In this document: one piece after another, positions 41,901-49,862 of the stretch | Numbering within the stretch: position 1 is the first letter of the stretch | How the letters are laid out: the number at the start of each line of letters is the position of its first letter | Source: Achromobacter sp. HZ34 | GTDB lineage: Bacteria; Pseudomonadota; Gammaproteobacteria; Burkholderiales; Burkholderiaceae_B | Length of the DNA stretch: 64,000 nt | Assembly: GCF_002209485.1 (NCBI RefSeq) | Contig: NZ_NJIX01000009.1 | Span: forward strand, 124,001-188,000 | Reading direction: 5' to 3' | Notes under the pieces: generated by a model | What the model saw: only the letters and a program-made list of their open reading frames with translations | Database searches by the model: none | What the model was told of the DNA's origin: nothing | Position numbers and translations under genes: made by a program

Positions 41901-42718
41901 TTGGTGAAGATGATGTAGACCGGCGCGAAGACTTCCAGCCGGTCTATCAGTTCCTGGACACGCTGGCGCAGGTTCTTGGCCAGCTCGATGGCGAATTCCG
42001 GTCCGGACGCCGACAGCTCGTCGATGCTGGCGGCCACGATGATTCCGTTGATGGGCGCGCGTGTACGGTGCTTCTTGAGCAGGTCCAGGAAGCCCAGCCA
42101 TTCGTCGCGGTCTTCCTCGTGCACGGAGTAGCGGCCGGCGGTGTCGAGCAATATCCCTTCCGTGGTGAAGAACCAGTCGCAGTTACGCGTGCCGCCCACG
42201 CCGCGCACGGCGGCGCCGTTCTTGTCGGCGAAGGGGAATTGCAGGCCTGAATTGATCACCGCGCTGCTCTTGCCGGCGGCGGGGTTGCCGATGACGATGT
42301 ACCAGGGCAGTTCGTACAGGGCCTGGTTGCCGGACAACTGGCCGATCTTCGACGTCTTGATGGTGCGCACCGCTTGCGACATGCGTTCGCGCAGGGCCTG
42401 CACGTCGCCGCGCGAGGTGCTCTTGCCGGTCTGCGCCTGCTTTTCCAGCACGTCGCCCAACTGGTCATTGGCCTTGCGTGACCGGGCGCGGCGGATGATG
42501 AAGAACAGCAGCCACAGCACCAGGAAGACGCCTAGCGCCGTGCCGGCCCACATCAGCCCCGTCTCTGGCGTATCGGCCAGCAGGAACAGGAAAACCAGCA
42601 GGGCGATCAAGCCGAAGAAGATGAACGTCTTCGGGCTGGAGGCGATGCGGGATAACCAGGAGCGAATATCGCTCAGGAAACTGGTGAAGCTGGAAAACAG
42701 TCCGGAAGGGCTGGTCAT
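38903..42718 (-). CDS. tssM: TssM (IcmF family), T6SS inner-membrane core protein
   Basis: This 1271-residue protein has two N-terminal membrane segments (~31-50 and ~55-75) and a cytoplasmic domain with Walker A GNPAAGKS at 144-151 and Walker B-like LLDTAGRY at 190-197. A third membrane segment lies near 450 (YLGFFGLVLVLGLVLGGWTW), and a large periplasmic part ends with a C-terminal beta domain (WVNFVWPNAQG, YGLEKLIGSAQ) that binds TssJ. TssM, TssL and TssJ make the trans-envelope complex. Both Walker motifs are present, so nucleotide binding is likely. The ATG forms an ATGA overlap with the stop of the preceding gene. Length is normal for the family. Confidence 0.95.
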   Translation of the reverse strand: MTSPSGLFSSFTSFLSDIRSWLSRIASSPKTFIFFGLIALLVFLFLLADTPETGLMWAGTALGVFLVLWLLFFIIRRARSRKANDQLGDVLEKQAQTGKSTSRGDVQALRERMSQAVRTIKTSKIGQLSGNQALYELPWYIVIGNPAAGKSSAVINSGLQFPFADKNGAAVRGVGGTRNCDWFFTTEGILLDTAGRYSVHEEDRDEWLGFLDLLKKHRTRAPINGIIVAASIDELSASGPEFAIELAKNLRQRVQELIDRLEVFAPVYIIFTKADLISGFDEFFADSDERERNRVWGATLPYGAEESRDVLSLFDTRFDELYEGLKEMGTAQISLRRSGDLPPGLLTFPLEFASIKPALRTFLSTLFETNPFQYKPIFRGFYFTSALQEGVARSTSTDKLAERFALTASRRETTQHVSSHNGYFLRDLFSNVIFSDKKLVRQHASPGKVRMRYLGFFGLVLVLGLVLGGWTWSYMGNRQLASNVQADMDKVVRMQQEGSDLQSRLEAMQILQDRIEQLDRYATSRPVSLGLGLYQGDELRHRLLQEYYAGLNQIMLMPVKGSLEDYLARVGSFGTPANANGQPAARPVPVAAAAPDTLFQDSSPTNPQDAYNALKTYLMMSNREHVDPTHLSDQITRFWRGWLETNRGTMPRDALIRNAERMISFYASRSSDTEWPRINLNLALVERTRGNLRTVMQGMPARERAYATIKARAATRFQTMTVARIVGNQDNVVMAGSYAIPGTFTREAWEQYVQPAIREASSKELQTTDWVLGVNARDDLTLEGSPEQIQKSLDTMYKTEYAEEWKKFLGGVSIQPFTSFSQAVDAMNRLGDPQTSPIAKLINTAYDQTSWDNPSLISTGLQQTQTGVVAWFKREVLRQSTAPQVKENPNNTLPMGPVGREFSDVARLVVAHENQSLLGNYMAALSKIRTRFNTLNNQGDPGPGALVLMRQTLEGKESELADALKIVDEQMLAGLTDTQRETLRPLLVRPLVQAYAVTLQPAERELNKVWTAQIYQPFNQDLAEKYPFSPNATVEASSQEIGQIFGPQGAIAKFVSDTLSPLTVRRGDVLTARTWGDLGVNLLPTFTANFSQWVAPLSGAAAGGGAAAQPQTLFQIQPKPAQGVTEYTIEIDGQQLRYRNTPPQWVNFVWPNAQGAPGARITATAFDGSVVEVVNEPGRYGLEKLIGSAQRTSNPDGSFNMTWSKAGVSVPVTLRIISNAQAAGSGASEPSSGQGLRNLRLPQAVVAPTPANVADNRVAAPAPAPARTGGK

Positions 42719-44349
42719 GTCGAGGACGGAAGGGAAGGATTCGTCGGAGGATACGATTCGAAGCTGGCCACGACGGCGATGCCGCGCAGCAGGGGATCCT
42801 GGGTCAGCACGGCCAGCACCGGCGCATTCAGCGCCTCGCTGGCGTCGGCGGCCAATGCCAGGGCCAGCAGGGCCGCGCCAGCGCCGACATGGCCGCAGCC
42901 ATTGCCCGCGGCCAGGCAGTCTTGATTGGGGTCCAGATGGGGCGCGAGTGCAGATGCCAGTTGCAGGATCTCGATGGGCCGGCTGCCGCGATGGTCGGCG
43001 TCGCTGACCAGCGCCGCCAGACTGCCGGCGGCCAGGCCCTGTTCCTGCAGCAGCGTCTGCGCCAGGCCGGGCAGGGCCGGATCGGCGGCGGCGCCGCGCG
43101 CATCGGCCGAGGCCGCGCGACTGGCGTAAGGCGCCAGCGTTGCGACGTACTGGCCTTGCCCTGGCGCCGGCACTGCCGCCAGCAGCAGCGCGGCCGCGGC
43201 TTCGCCCGGCACCATGCCTTGCGGCTGTTCGGCCGTCATCAGGCGGCGCTGGCCTTGCCACGCGCTGGCGCGGCCTTGGCTGATGTAGGAATCCGCGGCG
43301 GCGACGATGCGCAGGGGCGAGGGTTCGGGTCCGAGCGGGCCGTTGTTGCGGGCGAGGTCGTTGCGGCCGGCGTTGTTGCCAGCGTTGTTGCCGGTGTTAT
43401 TGCCGGTGTCCCTGGCTGCATTCGTATCGAAGCGCGGAACCTGGCTGGTGCCGCCCGCGTTATTGCGGTAGGACGTGGCCGGCGTCGCGGCCTGTGCCTG
43501 GGCCCGGGCCTGTATCTCGGCTTGTGCTTCGGCCGTGCGCATGCCGATGGTGTGGAGATGTGCCGGCACGGTGGTGTCGTCGCTGACCTCGTGTGTCACC
43601 AGGGCCAGGCGGGCTGCCGGCCACGCCGCGCCGGCGGCGGCTATGCCACGCAGGGCACCGGCCGCGACCGGGACGGCGCGATCCCGCGCGGCGGCGGTCC
43701 ACGCGCCCGGCAGCATCACGTCCACGTGCAGCATGGGCCAGTCCTCGTCCTTCTCGCTGGGCCCTGCCGGCATCCGAACGGACAGGACATGGTCCACGGC
43801 GCGGTCGCGGGCGTCCTCCATCACGGCGCGCAGCAGCGCGGTCGCGCGCAGGGCCTCGTCGTCCTGGGCCTCGTACGGCACGTCGGCGGCGACGGCCTGC
43901 ATGCGCAGTTCGTTGGTATCCAGCGTGCCGACACGCGCGCCGAACACAGGAAAACCGCGCACGTCCTTCAGTTGCGGATCGAGTTGGGGGCGGCCCTGTT
44001 CGGCCAGAGCCTGGCGCGTGCTGGCGGCATCCGCGCCGACCGCGGTGCGCACCGATGCGCCCAGCAGAGCGAGGCGCGCCGTCAGGGTGCGTTGCGCTGG
44101 CGCCGCGGCCGTCGCCGTCGCCGTGGTCGTGGCCGCCGCGCCCTGGGCCTTGGGCGCGCGCGCGGCGCGGGCCGTGCGCAGGCCCAGCCAGCCCAGGCAC
44201 AGCAAGGTCAGCGGCAGTACGAACAGCAGCAGGGCGATGTCCACCGCCGTGGGCAGCGCGCGCGTTTCCTGCCACCAGATGATGACGGCCAGCCACACCA
44301 CGCCGAACACCAGCGCAATGATCAAACCGGACTTGAGGAGACGGGACAT
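42715..44349 (-). CDS. T6SS-linked membrane protein with a ketosynthase/thiolase-like C-terminal half
   Basis: This 544-residue protein is coupled to tssM. Two N-terminal membrane segments (~7-27, ~37-57) are followed by an Ala-rich linker and a soluble region. A low-complexity GNNTGNNAGNNAGRN stretch lies near residue 315. The C-terminal part has the layout of a degenerate beta-ketoacyl synthase: GMVPGEAAAALLLA near 380 resembles the GEGA(A/G) turn of these enzymes, and GCGHVGAGAALLALALA with H487 resembles their GHxxGAAG helix. The nucleophilic Cys motif is not evident, so it is probably not an active synthase. It may be a structural part of the membrane complex. The domain reading is mine and needs a structure prediction. 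Confidence 0.6.
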   Translation of the reverse strand: MSRLLKSGLIIALVFGVVWLAVIIWWQETRALPTAVDIALLLFVLPLTLLCLGWLGLRTARAARAPKAQGAAATTTATATAAAPAQRTLTARLALLGASVRTAVGADAASTRQALAEQGRPQLDPQLKDVRGFPVFGARVGTLDTNELRMQAVAADVPYEAQDDEALRATALLRAVMEDARDRAVDHVLSVRMPAGPSEKDEDWPMLHVDVMLPGAWTAAARDRAVPVAAGALRGIAAAGAAWPAARLALVTHEVSDDTTVPAHLHTIGMRTAEAQAEIQARAQAQAATPATSYRNNAGGTSQVPRFDTNAARDTGNNTGNNAGNNAGRNDLARNNGPLGPEPSPLRIVAAADSYISQGRASAWQGQRRLMTAEQPQGMVPGEAAAALLLAAVPAPGQGQYVATLAPYASRAASADARGAAADPALPGLAQTLLQEQGLAAGSLAALVSDADHRGSRPIEILQLASALAPHLDPNQDCLAAGNGCGHVGAGAALLALALAADASEALNAPVLAVLTQDPLLRGIAVVASFESYPPTNPSLPSST

Positions 44350-44479
44350 ATCTGGATTACGAGGGCAGCGTTATGTTTTTGATTCGGGATCGGGGCGGTT
44401 CGGCGCGTTTCAGGTTTGGTCGTTCCGGTCTGTGCGTTCGGGTCTATACGTTTAGGTTTGTTCGTCGGGATTCAAGCGG

Positions 44480-45346
44480 TCATTTTTGTGGCGGCGGCTG
44501 CCCCAGCTTCACGCCGGGCTTGTGGAACTCCACGTGGCCGTAGTCTGCGAACTTCCAGTGGCCGCCCCATGTCAGGCCGACGCGCTCCGCCACCTCGCCA
44601 TAGAGCTGGTAGCCGCGTAGCGCCCAAGGATCCTTCTCCGAGATGACGATCTTGCCATCGCGCAGGAATGCGTTGTCCGCGGCCAGGCCGTATTGGTGAT
44701 AGCTCTGCCAGGCGCCGGCGTTGGTCACGACCGGGCCATCCTTGTCCAGCAGTTCCTGTTGCCGCTCGGGGCTGCGGTAGCCCTCGATCAACACCATCTC
44801 GTAGCCGTACTGATCGCGCATGATCTGGTAGACCAGCAGCAGGCGCTGGGTGAAATCGGCGTCCAGCAATTCCCACTTGCGGCTGGCCGTGACGATGTTC
44901 GGACGCACCATGACCACCTCGGCGGTGGTGAAGGCTTCCGGGGGCAACGGGGGGGGCGGAACCAGCCTTTCCCCAGCCAAAAGCGCTTCAATTTGTACGT
45001 TAGGATTTCGTAAATCCGTCTCGTAAACAAATGTGTGATTGTGTCTCATGAGGAAAGCAAAAAAGGTCGGAAGAGACACCACCAATACCACCAGGCCCGT
45101 TTGCCAGCGGTGGCGATTCATGAAGCTGCCCACCCCTTTTCCCGCCGCCGCGACGCCTCCGGCCACCCCGCCGAGCAGGCCGCCCACCCGGCCGCCAGCC
45201 CGTTCTGTCGAGCGGGCGACACCACGGCGCAGGCCATGCAGGCAGGCGCGTATTCCCCGCAGCGTCGTAGTGCGCAGCGCGGGGAAAAACAGCCATGCCG
45301 AGATCAAGACCGCGGCGAGAAAGTAGACGGGCAGAAGGATGAGCAA
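44480..45346 (-). CDS. Membrane-anchored M15-family peptidoglycan peptidase of the T6SS locus (VanY/TagX-like)
   Basis: This 288-residue protein has a hydrophobic N-terminus, a Gly-rich loop and a second membrane segment near 84-100, with the peptidase domain presumably in the periplasm. The catalytic zinc motifs are intact: EGYRSPERQQ, SYHQYGLAAD (H217, D224) and GLTWGGHWKFADYGHVEF (H271 plus the upstream Glu). M15 enzymes cut stem peptides, and the VanY-like TagX of Acinetobacter opens the wall for T6SS assembly. The only plausible start is TTG at 45346, with a poor ribosome binding site. It lies 130 bp before the ketosynthase-like gene and tssM. Confidence 0.85.
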   Translation of the reverse strand: MLILLPVYFLAAVLISAWLFFPALRTTTLRGIRACLHGLRRGVARSTERAGGRVGGLLGGVAGGVAAAGKGVGSFMNRHRWQTGLVVLVVSLPTFFAFLMRHNHTFVYETDLRNPNVQIEALLAGERLVPPPPLPPEAFTTAEVVMVRPNIVTASRKWELLDADFTQRLLLVYQIMRDQYGYEMVLIEGYRSPERQQELLDKDGPVVTNAGAWQSYHQYGLAADNAFLRDGKIVISEKDPWALRGYQLYGEVAERVGLTWGGHWKFADYGHVEFHKPGVKLGQPPPQK

Positions 45347-45507
45347 AAGAGGTCACCAGGGCGAAGGCGTAATCTTTTGTCTTAACTGCGGTTGAAGCAA
45401 TAGCGTCAACGCATCAAACTCGCGTCTGAGTTCCTGAAATCGTAACAAGGTGCAATGCCTGATGGGCATGACCGGAACGCGATCGACGACCTGGATAAAC
45501 GGAGGGC

Positions 45508-46506
45508 ATGGGCCCTCGCAACACGGGTAGACGCATGGCATTAGACGACGCGACATCGGCCGCACCCGGCCGGACGCCCAGCCTGTTGGCGGGACGTTCG
45601 GATGCGGGCGCGCGCGATTCCCAATCGTCACGAATCCTGGCAGCGCTGGAAGGCCGCGCGCCGCAGGCGGAACGGCAGCACATGCCGGCCGCGAAGAAGC
45701 GTTCTTCGCGCGCGTGGTGGTTGTTGCTCCTGATCCTGTTATTGATAGGGGCCGGGGGCGGCGCCGCGTGGTGGCGCATCCAGCAGAAGGCGAGGGCCAC
45801 GGAGATGCCGTCGGGGACGGTCATTGCGAACGGCAATGCCGGTGGCGCTGGCCAGGCCGGCGCGGCCAATGCCGCGGCTGGCAATGGTGCTGGGTCCGCA
45901 GGCAGTTCGTCCTCTGGCGCTGCGCTGCCGGCTTCGGCGCCTGGTGCGTCTGCCGCGCCTGCCGCGTCTGCTTCAGGCAATGTGGACAAGTCCGCCGCCG
46001 AGGCCGCCCCGCCCGCGACGGCATCCATCGTCGATGCACCCGGTTCGAATCGCGATGCGAATTCGATCGCGGCTGCCGATGCGCGTCGCGCCGAGGATGA
46101 CAAGCCGCCATCCAATCCCTTGTCGGCATTGGCCGCTGCGCCCGCCGTACCGCCGCAGCAGGCCGCGTTGGCGGAGCACAAGCCGGCGGACGGCAAAGGC
46201 GCTGCCGCCAAGAGCGAAGGCAAGGCGGCTGCTCGCAACAGCCACACCGCCAAGGCCAAGAAGAAACCCGACGGCGACGCCGCGCTGCTGTCCGCGCTGA
46301 TGTCCTACGGCCTGCCGCCGCCCACCTCGGCGACGGCAACCGCCGCCTTGCCCGGCGCGCCGCTGGCCGAACGCCTGCAACAGTGCCGCCGCAAGCCTTT
46401 CCTGGAAAGCGAGCAATGCCGCTTGCAGGTGTGCGCCGGCCAATGGGGCCTGGCGCCCGAATGTCCCAATCCGCAGGCGCAGACGCAGACACCGAAGCGT
46501 CCCTGA
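45508..46506 (+). CDS. Ala/Pro-rich single-pass membrane protein with Cys-rich tail (unknown, T6SS locus)
   Basis: This protein of up to 332 residues has a short cytoplasmic N-terminus and one membrane segment at about 70-87 (WWLLLLILLLIGAGGGAAWW) preceded by KKRSSR. A long disordered Ala/Gly/Ser/Pro-rich periplasmic stalk runs from about 100 to 270. The C-terminal ~40 residues hold four cysteines (QQCRRKP, SEQCRLQVCAGQW, PECPNP), which could form two disulphides. ATG 45508 has GGAGG rather close; ATG 45535 is an alternative. It sits upstream of vgrG1 on the same strand, 30 bp apart. I do not recognise the family; a stalk-and-knob envelope accessory is an inference. Confidence 0.7.
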   Translation: MGPRNTGRRMALDDATSAAPGRTPSLLAGRSDAGARDSQSSRILAALEGRAPQAERQHMPAAKKRSSRAWWLLLLILLLIGAGGGAAWWRIQQKARATEMPSGTVIANGNAGGAGQAGAANAAAGNGAGSAGSSSSGAALPASAPGASAAPAASASGNVDKSAAEAAPPATASIVDAPGSNRDANSIAAADARRAEDDKPPSNPLSALAAAPAVPPQQAALAEHKPADGKGAAAKSEGKAAARNSHTAKAKKKPDGDAALLSALMSYGLPPPTSATATAALPGAPLAERLQQCRRKPFLESEQCRLQVCAGQWGLAPECPNPQAQTQTPKRP

Positions 46507-46536
46507 CGTGTCCTATCCATCGCCGATCTACTACCC

Positions 46537-49500
46537 ATGACGACGAATGCCCTGGCCGACTTGCTCAGTTCCAACGCCCGGCTCTACAGCCTGGATGGCG
46601 AAGGCGCCCTGGCGCGCCTGCACGTCGAAGCCTGGATAGCCCGCGAGGCATTATCGGGCCTGGGCGAGTTGCGCATCCTGGCCCTGGCCGACGATGCCGG
46701 GCTGGACCTGGACGACATGGTGTCGCGCCCCGTGACGCTGTGGACCACGCGCGCTGACGGCAGCCGCTATGGCCGCAGCGGGGTGCTGCGGCAGGCTGAA
46801 CTTCTGGCTGGCGATGCAGGCATGGCGCGTTACCGCCTGACCGTCGTGCCATGGTTGTGGCTGGCGACGCAGCAACGCCGCAGCCGGATGTTTGAACAGC
46901 GTGCATTGCTCGACATCGTGCAACACGTGCTGGATGGCTATGAAGGGTGCACCAGCCAGATCGCCGACGATGTGCAGGATTACCTGGCCGATCTGCCGGT
47001 TCGCCCCTACACCACCCAATACCGCGAATCCGATTACGACTTCCTGTCGCGTCTGCTGGCCGAAGCAGGGCTGGGCTGGACGTCGGTGGAAGATGAAGAC
47101 GCTCCGCTGAAACATGCGGTGCGCATCTTCGCCGACAGCCGCGGTTTGCCGGAGGATCCTGAATCGGCGCAGCAGGGCGTGCGCTTCCACCGGGCCGATG
47201 CCACTGAGTCGCGCGACACCGTGCAGGCGTTCGCGCGCCGCTATCGGCAGGGCGCCGGCCGGGTGACCGTGCTGGGCTGGCATGCGTCAGGGAAATACGC
47301 GGTGTCTGGTGAAGCCAGCGCCAGCAGTGCGGGCGGCGACGATGCTTTGGTGCCAGAGTGGTACGAAGCCGCGGGCCACGGTGCGTTCGAGAACGAAGCC
47401 CAGGCGCAACGCCAGGCCACCGTCGCGCTGGAAAGCATACAGGCGCGCATTGAAACCTTTGCAGGCCGTGGCGGTGTGCGCACCTTCCGATCAGGAACGC
47501 GTTTCCGCCTGGACGATATGTCGCCGTTGGGGCCATCCAGCGAAGAGGGTTTCGAACCTCTGTTTGCGCTGGATCGCATCGAACACGTCGGTGTGAACAA
47601 CCTGCCAGTTGCCGCGCAGGCAACGTTGGAAACGCAACTGGGCGGTATGGCGCAATGGTTGGATTACGACACGCCGCCGTACGCCGACGAGCGCATGGTT
47701 GTCCCGACCGATGACCACCACGCGCAGACGCCCGATGCTGCCGTCCTGGCAAAGGCCCGTGCCGTGGGCTACGCCAACGCCTTTGACGCAGTGCGTTGCG
47801 ATCGCCCGTGGCGCGCTGCGCTGGCGGGCGGCCGTGGCGCCCGTTTCCACGCCGCATCGACGGCCCATGGCGTGCATACCGCGTTGGTGGTCGGCGCGGA
47901 CGGCACGGGCGGCGCAGCGCAGTCCGGCGACACCGAAGAAATCCACCGCAACCGGCGCGGCGACGTGCGGGTTCGTTTCCACTGGCAGGAAGCACAAAGC
48001 GACGGCGAAGCACATAGCCGCTGGGCCCGCGTGGCACAACGCCAATCCGGCGCCGGCATGGGCATGACCTTCGTCCCGCGCATCGGCCAGGAAGTGCTGG
48101 TACGTTTCCTGGACGATGACATCGACCAGCCGGTCGTCGTGGGCGCCGTCTACAACGGCCGTGGCGAGGGCGGAGCACCTGCCACGCCAGGCGGCCGCAC
48201 GGTACAGGAAGCCGACACCTCGGCCTTCGCCGCCGCACGCGACATGATCCCCAGCGGACAGGCCAACCTGGCCGGCGGCAACGCCCCGGCATGGCACGGC
48301 GCGGCCGCCGCCGACGACGCCCACCGCAACGCCGCTGCCCTAAGCGGTTTCAAGAGCAAGGAATTCGGCGGCGCGGGCTACAACCACGTGGTGTTCGACG
48401 ACAGCGACGGTCAACAGCGTCTGCAATTGAAAAGCACCCAGTCCGCCACCGAACTGAACCTCGGCCACATCATCCACCAGGCCGGCAACTATCGTGGCGG
48501 TGTCCGCGGCACCGGCGCCGAACTGCGTTCCGATGCCTACGGCGCGGTGCGTGGCGGCGCAGGCGTCCTGATCACGTCCTACCACGGCGACGACACCGAG
48601 CCCGCCGGGGAAGCAGCCGGCGTGCAAGCACTGGCCAAGCAGGCCGACAAGCTCTCAAGGACCCTGGACAAAGGCGCGGCCGATCACGAGGGCGTGCGCC
48701 TGGCCGCCGCGGCAGGAACCGAAAAGCCCGACACCAGCATCCTCGACGACAAGAAAGCCCCCCTGGCCGCCATGCAGGCAGCCGTCGCCTCGGGTGTCTC
48801 CGGCGAAGACCTGCCTACCGCAAAGCGCGACGCGGCCGATCGCAATACCCAGACGGGCGACGGCAAGGTTCCCCACCTGGGCGACGCGGCCATCTTCGTG
48901 GCCGCGCGCGCGGGCCTGGTGCAGACCGCAGGCGAACACATGCAGGTGACCGCCGGCGAAACCGTACATTGGTCTGCCGGACGCCACCAGAACCTGGCGT
49001 CCATGGGCAATCTGCGCGTGCACACCGGCCAGGCGCTGGGCGTGGTGGCAGGCGTGCAGCGCGGCGGCGAGCCGGGGCTGAGCGTCATCGCCGGCCAGGG
49101 CCCCTTGCTGGTGCAGGCGCAGAAAGACGTGATGACCGTCACCGCACGCGAAGCCGTCCACGTTTCCAGCGCGTCAGCGCAGGTCGAACTGGCCGCGCCC
49201 AAGCGCATCCGCATCGCCACGGCGCAGGGTGCCAGCATCGTGCTGGAAGGCGGCAACATCACCGTCAACGCCCCGGGCCGCATCGACGTGCACAGCGCGG
49301 ACAAGAAATTCACCGGCCCGGATTCCATGTCGTATTCCCTGCCGGCCTTCGCCCAGGGCGAAGATGAACCCTTCAAACTGGGCTTGCGCCTGCAGGACAT
49401 GCCGGGCGCGCATGGCGTGGCACCGGAGGGCGAAACCTGGCGCATCGTCAAGGTGCCGTCCGACCTGGCATCGGTGGACGAGGGCGGCCGCCTGGATCCC

Positions 49501-49848
49501 GCGATTTTCGATTCAAGCCAATGGGACGAGGTGCTGCACGAAGGCACCACCCCCGCCGACGGCACGCTGGCCCTGGACGAGGCCCAGCAGCGCGCGCTCA
49601 ACGCCAAGGTGACGCAGTACCCCGGCCGCGTGTGGCTGGTGCGGGGGCTGCACGCGCAAGCCATGACGCCGGCCCGCTACAGCACCGACGGCTCGCAGGC
49701 TTCTTCCAACAAGGTGCTGGACGCCCTGAACTTCGCGCGCAACGGCACGCGGCTGGACGGCAACTATGCCGACTGGCTGAGTGAACACGCGGTCGCCGAC
49801 GGCGACGTCCAAGGCGTGGGACAACTGAAGCCGAAGACGGACGCCTGA
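46537..49848 (+). CDS. vgrG: VgrG1 (TssI), T6SS spike protein with C-terminal extension
   Basis: This 1103-residue protein has the gp27-like base (~1-400, with YRESDYDFLSRLLAEAGLGW), the gp5/OB-fold (~470-560, RVRFHWQ and RWARVAQRQSGAGMGMTFVPRIGQEVLVRFLDDDIDQPVVVG), a DUF2345 needle extension (~610-930) and about 170 further residues. The extension contains SYSLPAFAQGEDEPFKLGLRLQD and has no toxin motif I can name. VgrG trimers form the spike under PAAR. It is followed after 14 bp by a phospholipase D effector gene, so this spike most likely carries that effector, with the extension as its binding platform. Confidence 0.94.
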   Translation: MTTNALADLLSSNARLYSLDGEGALARLHVEAWIAREALSGLGELRILALADDAGLDLDDMVSRPVTLWTTRADGSRYGRSGVLRQAELLAGDAGMARYRLTVVPWLWLATQQRRSRMFEQRALLDIVQHVLDGYEGCTSQIADDVQDYLADLPVRPYTTQYRESDYDFLSRLLAEAGLGWTSVEDEDAPLKHAVRIFADSRGLPEDPESAQQGVRFHRADATESRDTVQAFARRYRQGAGRVTVLGWHASGKYAVSGEASASSAGGDDALVPEWYEAAGHGAFENEAQAQRQATVALESIQARIETFAGRGGVRTFRSGTRFRLDDMSPLGPSSEEGFEPLFALDRIEHVGVNNLPVAAQATLETQLGGMAQWLDYDTPPYADERMVVPTDDHHAQTPDAAVLAKARAVGYANAFDAVRCDRPWRAALAGGRGARFHAASTAHGVHTALVVGADGTGGAAQSGDTEEIHRNRRGDVRVRFHWQEAQSDGEAHSRWARVAQRQSGAGMGMTFVPRIGQEVLVRFLDDDIDQPVVVGAVYNGRGEGGAPATPGGRTVQEADTSAFAAARDMIPSGQANLAGGNAPAWHGAAAADDAHRNAAALSGFKSKEFGGAGYNHVVFDDSDGQQRLQLKSTQSATELNLGHIIHQAGNYRGGVRGTGAELRSDAYGAVRGGAGVLITSYHGDDTEPAGEAAGVQALAKQADKLSRTLDKGAADHEGVRLAAAAGTEKPDTSILDDKKAPLAAMQAAVASGVSGEDLPTAKRDAADRNTQTGDGKVPHLGDAAIFVAARAGLVQTAGEHMQVTAGETVHWSAGRHQNLASMGNLRVHTGQALGVVAGVQRGGEPGLSVIAGQGPLLVQAQKDVMTVTAREAVHVSSASAQVELAAPKRIRIATAQGASIVLEGGNITVNAPGRIDVHSADKKFTGPDSMSYSLPAFAQGEDEPFKLGLRLQDMPGAHGVAPEGETWRIVKVPSDLASVDEGGRLDPAIFDSSQWDEVLHEGTTPADGTLALDEAQQRALNAKVTQYPGRVWLVRGLHAQAMTPARYSTDGSQASSNKVLDALNFARNGTRLDGNYADWLSEHAVADGDVQGVGQLKPKTDA

Positions 49849-49862
49849 ACCTTCCTGAAACC

